The notes under the pieces were generated by a model. The model had not been told where the DNA came from and searched no databases. It worked only from the letters and a program-made list of their open reading frames with translations. The position numbers and the translations under genes were made by a program. A stretch of 64,000 nucleotides of DNA from Hevea brasiliensis (Eukaryota; Streptophyta; Magnoliopsida; Malpighiales; Euphorbiaceae): NCBI RefSeq assembly GCF_030052815.1, contig NC_079505.1:77275054-77339053 (forward strand). The letters run 5' to 3'. Position 1 is the stretch's first letter; each line of letters opens with the position of its first letter. Of the stretch, positions 25,817 to 38,139 are shown piece by piece.

Positions 25817-26558
25817 AAGAGGTGATCAATTTTAGTTTAGTTCGATATTTATCTAGAAATTAAAATTAAATTGATATTTTGATATAATTTTAATTTAATG
25901 TTTTATTATTTTAATTTTAATTAAGTATAATTTTTAATTTTTTAATTTGAATTCAATTTAATTTCATTTAATTTTTTATTTTTAAAGTAATTTTATATAA
26001 TTATTTATTTAATAAATTTTACTTAAATTAATATTTAAATTTTAAATTAAATTATTAATACATAATATATCATATAATATATTTTTTAATTATATTTAAA
26101 TTATATAATCTTTAACTATAAACTATAAACTATGTATATAATTTAAAATTAAATTTAAAATTAAATATATTATATAAAATAATAATATAAATATATTATA
26201 AAATATACATCTTAAATAATTATTAAACATATAATATTTAATTATAAAATATATATAAAATAATAACATATTTATAATTAAAAATTATAAAATAATTTAA
26301 TATATTTATAATTAAAATTATTAAAAAAATATAAATAATATTATATTATATTATATTAATTCACACTTATATTTACTTATATAAATATATTTAATTATTT
26401 ATATATAATTCTATTGATATAAATTCAATTCTAATTTATTTTTATATGATTTTGATTCTATTTTTAATAAAAAATAAAAATTAAATTAAAATACCAAAAT
26501 AAATTCAATTCCTATCGTTCTTCCATTCAGTTCAATTCCCCAACCGTGCACAGCCCTA
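25817..26558. mobile_element. hAT-like MITE inside the L15 transit-peptide exon
   Basis: A 742-bp, extremely AT-rich block with no coding capacity. It is flanked by 8-bp direct repeats with one mismatch: CTCAAAAC (25809-25816) and TTCAAAAC (26559-26566). The ends are worn and only roughly inverted: AAGAGGTG at the left, and TAGGGCTG when the right end is read on the minus strand. An 8-bp duplication with T(A)GGG-type ends fits hAT. Removing the block and one repeat copy makes the coding words before it (GCA GCA ATC CTC TCG CTC) run on into the words after it (GCA CCC TAC CTT). Confidence 0.7.
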
Positions 26559-26963
26559 TTCAAAACCGCACCCTACCTTCATCGCCCTTCTTCTCCTTTC
26601 AAGGAAACTTGAAAAATTTGAAGTTAAAGACGTGCAACTTCATTCCTACTCCACTTCAACGGTAATCCAAATGGAAGACCGCGACTAATCGTTACCAATC
26701 GCTGCTGCTGCTGTTGCATCTCCAGTGTCAAATGTGAGGTTCAGGCTGGACAATTTAGGCCCACAACCGGGGTCGAGAAAGAAGGGAAAGACAAAAGGAA
26801 GAGAGATCTCCGCCGGAAAAGGCAACAGTTGTGGGTTCGGTATGAGAACTCAGAAATCACGTTTTGGTTCCGGTGTGAGAAAAAGGTTTGGGGGAGCAAA
26901 GGGTTTCGAGGTGACCAGATGCCCCTCTACCGCCGGATCCCAAATTGCGAGGAAGTATTGGAG

Positions 26964-27793
26964 GTATTTGTCAAAACTTTTGGGCTTGGGGTGGGCAGAT
27001 GCCCTTCTACCTCATAGCCAGTATTTAAGTCTCCCCTATATTCCATACTTCAGGTGTTTGGGCCTTCCCAAAAGTAAGGCCTGCCCTTCTCAAAATTGGC
27101 TCAGTCCAGTAGCTGCTGCGTTTTTGTGAATTTTTTGGTAATTCATACAAGTAGCCTGTAACACTATAGCTTTCAAAATAGAAACACTCTGTGCTCTAGT
27201 TTTTCTACATATGGAAAAATAAAATAGACTGGAACTTACGCTATGGGGAGATATTTAGCTCAAATAATTTATCCCACCCCTCACGCCCAGTCATCAACAT
27301 CTAGAGTTTGCAGGCAAATACCTAAACCTCAGAAATAGGAGGGTAGGCTCTGATAACGTACAAAAAAAAAAAATCGAATCTAATTTCATTTTAAAAATTA
27401 GCTGAAGGAGTATATTTATCTAAGTCTTATATTTAATTCAAATTATTTATCCCTAACCAATATGTGGGACAATAAAGATGTCGAATAACATTTACTTTGT
27501 GTCTAAAATTTATGTTTCAAAAGTTTTTATGCCCTCTGGGAAATTTTGAACTACTGTGTCAAATTTGAAATTGGAGAAATTCTACGTGATAATTTTTGTC
27601 ATTCTTGAATTTTGTTAGTAATTTTGTCCTTTAGAATGTCTGCTAGGTTTTCTTTGAGTAGCATGCATAGTACATATTACCTTAGTTGTCTAGTAAGAAA
27701 TGGGTTAATGTCAATAAGGATGAGCGATTTTAATAAGCAGTAGATTGGCTTTAATAAGAAGTAGATGACCTGAATTTGCAGTTGATATTGAAC
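26964..27793 (+). other. Intron 1 of the L15 pseudogene, left part
   Basis: Starts GTATTTGT straight after the GGA G that ends exon 1. It is ordinary intron-like DNA, broken at TGAAC (27789-27793) by the copia element. It contains a frame-like stretch to 27129 that is only a read-through. Confidence 0.7.
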
Positions 27794-29273
27794 TGATGTC
27801 CCAAAATATGTCCAAGAGGGGGTGAATTGGACTTTAAAAATAATTTTTCGGTTCTTGCTCAAAACCTTTGAAAAATTGCAGTTTGGTTTAACCTAATTTT
27901 CTACCGTGAGATATGTGCAATACTGCTCAATTGATAAGTTGATACAAAATTAGCTCATAAGGATTCAATATACTAATCTAACAGAATATATTGGCATTCA
28001 GTAAGAATTTCAGTAATCTGAATAAAATCACAAAGTAGCAAACAGAATATATTAGTTAACAGCAGATATAACAATAAGCAGATTATATCAGATATCAACA
28101 GATTCAACAGTAAACCAATTTTCTCAGTTTGCAGTAGAGTTAACAGTAAACAGCATCAATTTTTATCTCAGCAAAAACACTTCAATCAGAAAATTAAAAT
28201 GCATAAATGTAAAGAGTAAAGGTTGAGAAAAATGAACACTGAATTTTTATAGTGGTTCGGCTCAACTAACTTACATCCACTCTCTCAAAAATCCCATTTT
28301 AAGTCTTCACTCCACTAATCTTCTCTTTTAAAGGCAAAAGACAAAAGCCTTTTACAAATCTTCTCACCAAAGCTTTTACAAGTAGCTTCACACTTCTACC
28401 AAGTGTTATCCTAAATACTTTTCACAATCAAGTTTCAATAGGTGCTTGAATGACCTCTCATAAATGATAAGAAAGTGTTTAAAACTCAATCTCACTCAAT
28501 ACAACAGAATCTATAAAGAAGAGATGAGTAAGCAAGCCAATGATGAGCAATAAAAACAATTTGAACACTTTGAATGAAAGCTTTAATGATCTTAAAAGGT
28601 TAGGAACAGTAAAGAGACTTTTATTAAGTGCAAAATGGCCAAGAGTAAGTGTATTTATAACTTTGGAACGTTTCTGACCATTTGAGAACTCATTTGAATG
28701 TTAAAATTTCAAATTTCAAGAAAATAGCCGTTATTTTGTCTTTTTCTGCGATGTTGTGCAGAGTTGAGACAGTTAGCATACCAGAAAAAGTAGCAAACTA
28801 GTTAGCATACCAAAACAAGTAGCAAACCAGTTAGCATACCAGGAAAACTTTTCTGCATAACTTTGAAAACTTTAAAACTTTACACCAAATCATAATCAAA
28901 TGCTTTTAGGCCATTGATGATATTTAAAAGAAAATAATTGAGGGATTAAAAATAAGTATCATTGGCTTCTACTCCTCAATTCTTTTTACAAGAAATCCTA
29001 AAAGTTAAAACTAACTTTTATACTACATGTACCTTCAAATTTGATCTTCAATCCAGCTTTGGAAGGTAACATTTTCTTCCTTTATCTCTTTTGATTCATC
29101 CTGTGTTATCTTAAAATGTCATCCTTTCTTTGAAAGCACAAATTCATCATGAATTCCTTGAGTCTTTTTCGTTGTTCTTTGAGAAACACAACACTTAAAA
29201 CAAAGTTAGTTTGATTCTAGTTGAGTTTTATTATCATCAAAATCTATGCTCCTTTGAGCTCATGGGGTCAACA
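27794..29273 (-). repeat. 3' LTR of the Sirevirus-like element
   Basis: 1480 bp, TG...CA ends on the minus strand. It pairs with 53539-55047 over its whole length. Confidence 0.93.
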
Positions 29274-29290
29274 ATCTCCCCCTTTTTGAT
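29274..29290 (-). other. Polypurine tract of the Sirevirus-like element
   Basis: On the minus strand AAAAAGGGGGAGAT lies directly before the 3' LTR start TGTTGACC. It primes plus-strand DNA synthesis. Confidence 0.85.
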
Positions 29291-29801
29291 GATGACAAAA
29301 CTCAATTGAATCACCATGTAAGAATTGTAAGAATTGACAAGTGTGAGTATGTGTATGAATGTATATGTGGGAATAACTCGCCCTATGTATATGCCTATAT
29401 CAACACATATTAACAAATAACTCCCCCTTAGTAAGTTCAATGAAATATTCATAAGCATTTTCTGTCACAAGGAGTTTTAGACAAGTGTGACTGAAATACT
29501 AACTAAATATGCATAATATGTTTTCATAAGCTATATCAACAATATATTAGTCACAAGCTATATCAACAAGATCACTCATTCATTTCTTCCCCTTTTTGTT
29601 AGCATCAAAAGAACATGGGAGAAAACATGCACATGTGTATAAAACAAAATTTAGTTTAAGTGCAGTGAACAAAATAGTCAAAATGGTAGATAATATAGCA
29701 AACTAATTAAAGTCCAGAAAACTAAAAATAGCAAATAGAGTAGCATGCTAAGAGACAGACTATCAAACAAAATAAAATCAGTAAACATCCAGTATAGGGA
29801 T

Positions 29802-30403
29802 TTATCCTTTCAGCCTAGAGCTTCTTCTGATTTGTCTCGGAGCAGCCATCTTCACCCTTTTTGGCTTGATAGGTTTATCACTCAAGGTTTGAAGGATTTT
29901 AGCAGCCATTGCAGTTTCAGGTGTTAAGGGAACAATAGGGCCAGGAGCTAACTCAAATGCAGTAGTAGTACTAGATTCTGCAGTAGGCTTTTTGCCAGTT
30001 TTAGCCTTTTTGCTAGAAGGTTTACCAGTTTCTTCTTTCTGCTTGCTTCTTTGTTCCTCTTTAGCTGTTTTTGCCTTTCCTTTTGTAGGTGCAGTAGAAG
30101 CAGGAGTCTGTGGTTCTGGCTCAGAAGCAGAGTCACTCATGTCATCTCCATTTCCTTCTTTGCTGCCTCCTTTTCCATTACCATCATCGGAATCTTCTTC
30201 CTCTTTTTCAGTTTCTTCTTCTTCCTCTTCCTCTTCTTATTGTTCTGTTTCCTTTTCTTCTTCCTCTTTTTCAGTTTCTTCTTTTTCCTCGTCTTCCTCT
30301 TCTTCTTCTTCTTCTTCTTCTTCTTCTTCTTCTTCTTCTTCTTCTTCTTCTTCTTCTTCTTCTTCTTCTTCTTCTTCTTCTTCTTCTTCTTCTTCTTCTT
30401 CTT

Positions 30404-30436
<33 letters not shown>

Positions 30437-31616
30437 AACTTCTTCTTCTTCTTCTTCTTGAAAGACCCAAATGAACTTTTATTTTGAATAGTTCTTCCAC
30501 AATTTTATACATTAACATCAAAGTTCCATCAATCTTAGAATCAAGTGCATTCATAAGAACAGTTTGAAAAGATCTAAATTTCTGTATTTCTCCAAATTCA
30601 ATCTCAACAAATTGCCTTAAATTATTCACTTATTTAAGAATTTCTTCAACATTAAAATCACCACTTGCACTATCCTTAGAACTAACACCTTGTTCAAACC
30701 TTAGTTTTCTGCCATCATCATCTTTTTGCAGACTTGTAATTGGGATCATAGTTGTTCTAAGTTTCTCAGTTTCTAGGGGTATCCCAAAGTCTCTAAATAG
30801 GCCATTAAGAAGATGGGCATAGGGTAGTTTACAAGGTGGTTTCCATTTCATAATTTGCTTCAGCATAAAGTAGGTAAGATTAAACTCAATTTCATTCACA
30901 ATATGCCAAATTATGCAGAGATCAAGTGTGCTTAAATAGTTTAGACTACCAGTTCTAGGATTCAGCACATAAATGATGAAGCTATGAAGGATTTTGATGT
31001 GTTGGTGAGCATGGGTGATGCTAGTCTTATCTTTCACTTCTCCTTTAAATACCTCTACCTAAAAATCTCTTTTATTAAACCCTCCAACAGCAAATATTTC
31101 TTTGTGAGAACAGATTCTATTCCCACTGTTTGGGATGCCTAGGGCTTTGGCTAACCTTTCTACTGCCACCTCATAAACTTTTCCTTTCATTTTAACCTTA
31201 AAAGATTCATCACTTTCAGCATCATCAACTCTCAAATTTTTGTAAAATTCTTGAACTAAATCCACATATATTCCCTCAGTATTAGAGCATAATCTGTCCC
31301 ATTTTTTATATTCAAACAGAGACTGTAAAAGAACAGAGACTTCATTAAAAGCAGGCCAGTGAATGTACCTTGGTTCATGAATGGCCCTTTCCATAAGCAC
31401 AATTGGAGCTTTTGAAGTCTTTTTCTTTTTAGAACCTTTTTCCTGGATAGGCTTACTGGTCCTCTTCTTGAACTTTTCTTTTGATTTTCTAATGACCAGA
31501 GGAACTTCTCTCTGTGGAGGAGGTGATGCAGGGACACTAGCATTGGTAGAATCTAAAGATGATGAGGGTGTGGTGACCTTTTCTTTGCCTTTTCCTTTTG
31601 ACCGTGCCATGACCAA
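29802..31616 (-). pseudogene. Env-like (third) ORF of the Sirevirus-like element, broken
   Basis: Lies in sense between pol and the 3' LTR. The first part (31616-31059, 185 codons) starts MARSKGKGKEK and is Lys-rich. It then has a block of the putative plant transposon/env-like type: PRYIHWPAFNEVSVLLQSL, a YVDLVQEFYKNLRV segment and VERLAKALGIPNSGNRI. A stop follows at 31059-31061 and the homologous reading continues in 31037-30630 and then 30629-30435. A long GAA array (minus strand) follows, then a charged tail with SDSASEPEPQTP and KPKRVKMAAPRQIRRSSRLK, ending at 29802. At least two stops and a further stop within the Glu-rich part break it. Function of such ORFs is unproven; I see no strong membrane segment here. 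Confidence 0.7.
30296..30433. repeat. (TTC)n microsatellite, about 46 units
   Basis: A pure CTT/TTC trinucleotide array set in a longer imperfect one (about 30195-30460). On the sense (minus) strand of the env-like ORF it reads as a poly-Glu tract. Confidence 0.95.
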
Positions 31617-32564
31617 ATTAGAGAAAGTTGACAGTAGGGATAGAGAAAGCTAGGTTCACAAAATGAACAATGTGAACAGTCAACGTATAACCATTAGAAG
31701 TATATCAACACATTTTTCACACAATGTAGTGTATTATTAAAAAATTTTAGGATTGACAGTAAGAAATATTAGGTTTTTGAGAATCAACAACAAATTCATC
31801 ATTTTGTCATATAGCGCATTTTGGTGTAATGTGAACACTCAAAATAAGAAAATCCATCAACTAATTTCAAGAATGAGAGATGAAAGCAAAAAAAAATGTA
31901 AAACACGTATCCACTAATGTTTCGAAATCAATACCCGATACTTGTAGAGAGAACACAAATCGATGACGACAAGAGAGAATGTGTCGAAAAATTTTAACCC
32001 AATGAGAATCAATTTGAATGATTTCTTTCGGCAGATTGAGAGAGATATTAGGGAATGAATAGAAAAGATTTAGGGATTTTTTGTCTTGAAGAATGCAGAA
32101 TAATAGCGTTGTTTTGGAGCAAATGGGTTTCGAAAATTTTAAAGAAGACGAAGGGAGATGATGGTTGAGAGGGTTGTGAGTGAAACAGGTTAACAATGGA
32201 GAGGAGATGCATTCAATCAGTTTTCGGGAAGAGATGCGTCGGAAAAGGGAAAAATTTTGAAATTTAAACTTGAAAAGACATAAATGGAGATTTTGCAAAG
32301 TGATTGATACCGTGTACCAGTGGAGAAGCAGAGAAGACTAATGGTTCTGCAAATTTTTGAGTCCCGCACTAGAGGTTAATATATAAAAAGTCTATTTTTC
32401 CCTCTAAACACATAATGAGACATTGCTTTAAATAAATGGGTATTTAAGTAATATACCTTTTAAAAAAAAGAATAGGCGCTCAGAAAATAAATATAATCTT
32501 AGAATTTCAGTACAATCAGACCTGACTACCAGTTTGCCAATGAAGAATTAGGAGCAGAGGTAAA
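31617..32564 (-). other. Sirevirus internal DNA between the CACTA insertion and the env-like ORF
   Basis: No recognised coding sequence. A 143-codon minus-strand frame (31867-32298) has no familiar motif. By position it may be the leader of a spliced or subgenomic env-like transcript, which is inference only. It ends with AAA (32562-32564), the target duplication of the CACTA element. Confidence 0.5.
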
Positions 32565-32577
32565 CACTACAAGAAAA

Positions 32578-32980
32578 AAGGAGATTTGAAACCGAATATT
32601 CGGTTTCAAATAAGTGAAAATCGGTTTCTAAATTCATTTAGAAACCGATTTAAAACCGAGATATTCGGTTTAAAATCTGCAAGTTTCTAAATAAATTAGA
32701 AACAGAATATAAGTTTGTTTCAACTTCTGAAACCATTTTGAAATTGATGTTCCGTTTCAAAATTTACAAACCACATAATTTTGGTTTCAAAATCCGTTTC
32801 AATTTAGAAACTGATACTTTCGGTTTCAATTTACTTGAAATGGATTTCTATTTCAAATTGGTTTCTAAATTGTAAACATAACTAAAACACTTTTTAAAAC
32901 CAAAATTCATTCAATTTTTAAATAGAAATGGAAATTTCGTTTCTAATCCGTTTCAAATTAGTAGAAATTTTTTTATTTTT
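32578..32980. repeat. Left subterminal repeat zone of the CACTA element
   Basis: Dense copies, in both orientations, of words such as GAAACCGAATATTCGGTTTC, with spacings of about 20-60 bp. Confidence 0.88.
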
Positions 32981-33734
32981 TCTATTTAATACATTATTTC
33001 CTGCATTGATGCATATAATATCAATATCACAATATTTACAATATCAAGCTATCAAATATCAAATATTAGTTAATAGTATATAAAAATATGACAATGATGA
33101 GTTATGAAAATAATTTACTATATAGAAAAATAAAATATCATAATAACAAAAAAAAACAAGCTACTTATTATCAATAATATCATCACTCATCACCACTATC
33201 CTAATTCCATATGCTACAATTAAAAGGTTTTTACTTGTTGAGTATCCTAATTCCATATGCTACAAACAAAATCACAATCTCTCTATAATTATATAAAAAT
33301 TGCCATGGCATTTACAATTAAACCCTCCCCACATGGGCCTCGACCCAAAAACTAGAGGGAAAAAAGCCCAAAAAAAATCCCTAAAAAAAGGCATATTATT
33401 CTCCTCTTGCCTGATGGGTCCTTCAAATTGGCAGAGAACAACTTTAGAAATAGTTTAGCTACAGGTCAAAATAAAGCTGGAAAGGTACTAAAACATTATA
33501 TATAACACATCTTCAAGATTCTTTTCCTAATATTTTGATTATTTAAGTCCCACCAAAGTGACAGTTCTATGAATTTCTAATAAAGAGGGTTTTACATATA
33601 ATCAATTTGCAGATACTAAAACAAAATTTCAGGCAACTTTATTGTGTAGGTGAGATTAGAATATGGACTAACCCCTAACTATAATTCAGGGCCATTCTTA
33701 AGGATGGCAGTATAAGCAAAATAGCTACTGCTTG
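32981..33734. other. CACTA interior, left part
   Basis: No coding sequence recognised. ATCCTAATTCCATATGCTAC occurs twice (near 33199 and 33244). The part from 33300 to 33734 is less AT-rich and could be captured host DNA, which is not established. It ends with GCTTG (33730-33734), the duplication of the solo LTR. Confidence 0.5.
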
Positions 33735-34170
33735 TGTCACGATCCAACCTATGGGCCGGACCGGCACTAGGATCTAGGCCAGCCTAAAGCCCCTGAGGCC
33801 CGTAGTAAGCCTAACTATTCCTTAACCTAACTCTAAGGCCCGTTTGGCCCAATTTCAAGAATTCAACCGGACAGAGTCCGGCCATAAAATGGACCTTTCA
33901 ACGGAGAGTTTTTGACTCATCCGACCTGTAAACACATTATATAATCAATTGGGGAGCTCAGCTCACCCTCCACATACTCATACAACATAAAAATAAATGG
34001 GAGCTCAGCTCCCTCATCCAGTCCATCAACATGCATAAAATAATAAGTTTATAGGTCCAAAATAACAATATATATTACAGACCCAATTCAAATAAATATT
34101 TTTAACACATGCGGAAATTATAAGAGTTAACAGGTTTATAGAAAAATTAATAAACGACCTACGAGGAAGA

Positions 34171-36611
34171 TGTCACGACCCAACCTATGGGCCGGACCGG
34201 CACTAGGACCTGGGCCAGCCTAAAGCCCCCGAGGCCTGTAGTAAGCCTTAACTATTCATTAACCCAACTCTAAGGCCCATTTGGGCCCAATATCAAGAAA
34301 ACAAACGGACAGAGTCCGGCCATAAAATGGACTTTCCAACGGGGAGTTTTCGACTCACCCGACCTGTAAACACAATAAACAATCCATTGGGGAGCTCAGC
34401 TCACCCTCCACATACTCATCAACATAATAATAAATGGGAGCTCAGCTCCCTCATCCAATCCATCAAACAGACTTAAAATATTAAGTTTACAGGTCCAACA
34501 TGAATATAATATTACAGACCAATTTCAAATAATTACTGCTAACACATGCGGAAATTCTAGGAGTAATTAAAATTACACAATATTGATAAACAACCTGCGA
34601 GGTAAAAAGCGAGTTAACCTGAACAAAATATCCTCCTGGCTGTAAAAATTTTTGAACAGGAGTGGCGTTCGACTCAGAGTAAAATATCAATCTTAACTAT
34701 AATCTCTATAACTATCTCAAACTAATGCAACTTTGTAGAGTGAAATGCAACATACACAACATTTTCACATCATAACATCAAAAGGTAATTTGGAGCACTC
34801 ACACACCTGTAGTATCAATCATAACATATGGGGTGATCCCTATCTGACTCTCTTAAATCCAACTTTGGTGCGGAATTACTCAAGCTCGGACTTCCACTTA
34901 ATAACCAAATCGAGGGTCCCGAATTACTCAAGCCGTGACTACCCCTCGAAGGCGGGTCCCTGAATTACTCAAGCCGTGACTACCCGTCCTTTCCATAGTC
35001 CACACCACATCACACGCACGCCAACGCACGCTGCTCCAAATTACCACAACAACATCCATGGTACATCATGATTATGAATGCAACATAAATCGTGCCTAGA
35101 GTTTAACTACATAAATATATGCATATAAGTGATGCATGGGCATCTTGAACATATAATAATATCGAAATTATAATTAAAATTAATATTTTACTCACGGACT
35201 TGACGACAAATTCTTGTGGCGGTGGCGGAGGAAGAAGGTCATCGGCTCACTGACAATCATATTACATTTATTTAATACAATCGACTCAATACAAATAAAG
35301 AAAAAGACCAATTACGTCCTAAGTCGTGTAGAAAATCGTGAGTCTCCCTATACCTAGGACCTACCCAACTGCAAAAGGGCTAAAAACGCACTTCTATACT
35401 CACAATCCATACATCAACAGTTCAATCATATCACACACCCCTCTGGGCCCATCAAATCAATCATCCATCACAATACGCAAAATTTCAATTTAGTCCTTAT
35501 TATTGATCATTTTTGCAAAAAGCGCCCAAACAAGCTCTAAAAATTATAAAACTTTGCCCCACGGTCCTTAGCAATATTACTAAGCTATTGCAAAAGAATC
35601 GTAATTTTCTAAGCTACCACAAATATTTTACGGATTTTTAATCCTATTTAAGCACTAGAAAATTACGTAAAAACAAGGTTCGGGTTTACCTTTGCCGATT
35701 CCGACTTCGGGGACGCGCTCGGGACGTTTGACAATGGGGGGCTAGCCAAAACCTCGGCCCAATTCGGAGACTTTTAGGTCACGGTGCATGCGGCGAAATT
35801 TGCGAACCGGTCATACGCGAATTTCCGCGAATCGAGGATACCTACGAAGCCCATAACACGGGGTTAGCACATAAATTTTTCAGAATTTTCTAAGCTCATT
35901 TATTGATCGAAATTATAATGCAAAGTTCCGTGGGACCCATCGATATACGGTGTCGGAAAAATTCGAAATTTATGTCGTTGCAAAGCTCTCGATGAATGGA
36001 GCGTGCTGGTGGCCTCGGTTTCCTCGTGGGATTCACGGTTTAGAAATCTAGCCCAAAAGTTGAAATGGGCTAAAATCTTCCCGAGCAAAAATCGGACAAA
36101 CCGCTCAATGGATTTGGCGTTCTTGGTGTCTATGGAAAGCTCTCGAGTAGATGATTTTAGACACAAGACCGGTCCAATTGGTGGCGGATCGGCCGGATTT
36201 GGCCGGAGCTGGAGCGGCAGCGCGGGGAGGAGGAGAGAGAAAAGAAAGAGAAAAGAGAGGGACGGCGGAGAAGAAAAAGGAAAGGGAGCGGTTCGATTCG
36301 ATCGGTCCGATCGGTCTGGTTTGATTCGGCGGTTCGATTAAATACAAAATTTTGAATTTTACTACTGCCTCGGGACCGAAAGCGAGGTCAAAAATTTGAA
36401 AAAATTAGTAAAATTGAGAAAAATACGTAGACTCCAAATATATTTTTAGTTTTGCCACGTGGTCTTTAAATTAATTTTTAAAAATCATCAAAGTTTATAT
36501 TTTGGAAAAATCGAACCCGATTTTAAAATCAAAATCTCAAAAAATTCCTAAAATTTAAATAAAATTAAAATATCAAAAATACTCATAAATAATAAAATTT
36601 GGGGTGTTACA
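34171..36611 (-). repeat. 3' LTR of the gypsy element
   Basis: 2441 bp; pairs with 41447-43873. The reading frames inside it (for example 35900-36350) are incidental. Confidence 0.92.
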
Positions 36612-36849
36612 TTCTTCCCCCTTACAGAAAATTCGTCCTCGAATTTTTACACAAGCGAGAATAAAACACATGATTATGCATTGAACAAGTAAGGGTACTT
36701 GCTACGCATGTCCCGCTCGACTCAGTGCACTCTTCCAGTGACTCCTCCACAAAACCTTAACCATAGGGATCTGTTTGGATCTCATTTGTCTCACTTGGTA
36801 GTCCACTATGGCTCTGTCGCTCCTCAAATGTCAAGTTCTCTTTTAGCTC

Positions 36850-37560
36850 TATCACATCAGTGCGATTACATGAGAAGGATCGGGAATGTATTTCTGAGCA
36901 TGGAGATGTGAAACACGGGATGAGCGTGAGAAAGGTTGGGTGGTAGCTCCAGCGGTGAGCAGCTGCTCCACTCTATCGGTAACCTCAAAGGTCCGATATA
37001 CCGAGGTGCCAACTTGCCCTTCTTTCCAAATCTCATGACTCCCTTCATTGGAGAAACCTTCAGAATACATAGTCGCCTTTGCAAACTCCACATCCCTCCG
37101 TGCTGGGTGCATAACTCTTACGCCTCTCGAAAGTCCTCGTTCCTCGATTAAAGGAACTACCTGAAGTGTCTTGCACTAGGTCTACATCATGCACTTCGCT
37201 TCCCCATTTACATCCAACACAGAGGAGACCTACACTTTCTTCCATATAATGCCTCATAGGGTGCCAACCCTATCTTTGGAGTGATAAGCGTTGTTGTAGG
37301 CAAACTCCACGAGCTATTGCTCATCCCACGACCTCCAAAATCCAAGACACTCATGCGAAGCATGTCTTCGATGTTTGGATCGTCCTTTTGTCCGTCTGCA
37401 TACGAGGGTGGAAGGCATCTTGAAGTTCAAGCGTGTGCCAAGTCCCTCCTGCAACATTCTCCAAAGCAGAAGTGAGCTGGGGCCCTCATCGGATATTATG
37501 GAAGGAACTCCATGCAATCGACTATTTCTCGAATGTAGAGCGGGCATCTTGTGCCACGAG
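36850..37560 (-). pseudogene. Gypsy integrase, fragmented
   Basis: Minus-strand pieces in different frames. 37547-37314 has RLHGVPSIISDEGPSS and MLQEGLGTRLNF, part of the integrase core with the second catalytic Asp (ISDEGP). 37257-36852 carries the DYVF and KVSPMKGVMRFGKKGKL region, then LPPNLSH and the HISMLR end. Several frameshifts separate the blocks. No readable chromodomain was recognised. Confidence 0.75.
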
Positions 37561-38139
37561 TATGTAGTCTTTTCTGGTAAGAAGTGGTGATTTGGTCAAG
37601 CGGTCTACAATTACCCATATTGAGTCATATCCTCGCGTGGTACGAGGCAACCTGATCCACAAAATCCATAGTAATCATTTCCCACTTCCATTCGGGATAG
37701 GGAGCTCTTGCAGCTTCACGGCGGTCTCTGGTGTTCAAACTTCACCTTCGACAAGTCAAGCACTTGGACACAAAGTCGCTATGTCTCTCTTCATGCCATT
37801 CCACCGGTAGCTATCTTTCACATCATGGTACATCTTGGTGGAACACAGGTGAATCTTGTCTGATGTATAGTGTGCCTCTTGCATGATTTTATTCTGAGGT
37901 TGTCCACATCGGGCACACATATCCTAGAACCTTGCACTAGGGCGCCATCATTGGCAAATCCAAACTCACCACCTTCACCTTTGTACTCTTTCTATGATCT
38001 TCATCAATTGTTGGTCTCTGTCTTTGGGAAACTCTAACTCTGTCCCTCAAGTCGGCCTCACCGAAAAGTGAGCCAACAATACCCCTCATCTGAAAGATCT
38101 AGGATTAGACCTTGATCCATCAACTCATGTACTTCTGAA

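Noticed and set aside
26725..27129. A 134-codon frame read as a complete small gene
   Set aside because: Its first half is L15 exon 1; after the frameshift and the exon end it is intron read-through. The apparent first Met is a GTG codon.
27340..27375. A GTTATCAGAGCC-like word on the minus strand, resembling a retroelement primer site
   Set aside because: No LTR pair, gag or polypurine tract beside it; kept as intron sequence.
29992..30487. Plus-strand frames of poly-Ser, poly-Phe and poly-Leu
   Set aside because: Translations of the TTC microsatellite in three frames, not proteins.
35900..36350. Frames of about 110 codons in the left gypsy LTR, and similar ones at 43225-43715 and 45500-45870
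   Set aside because: They lie in LTR sequence, recur in each LTR on both strands and resemble no protein.
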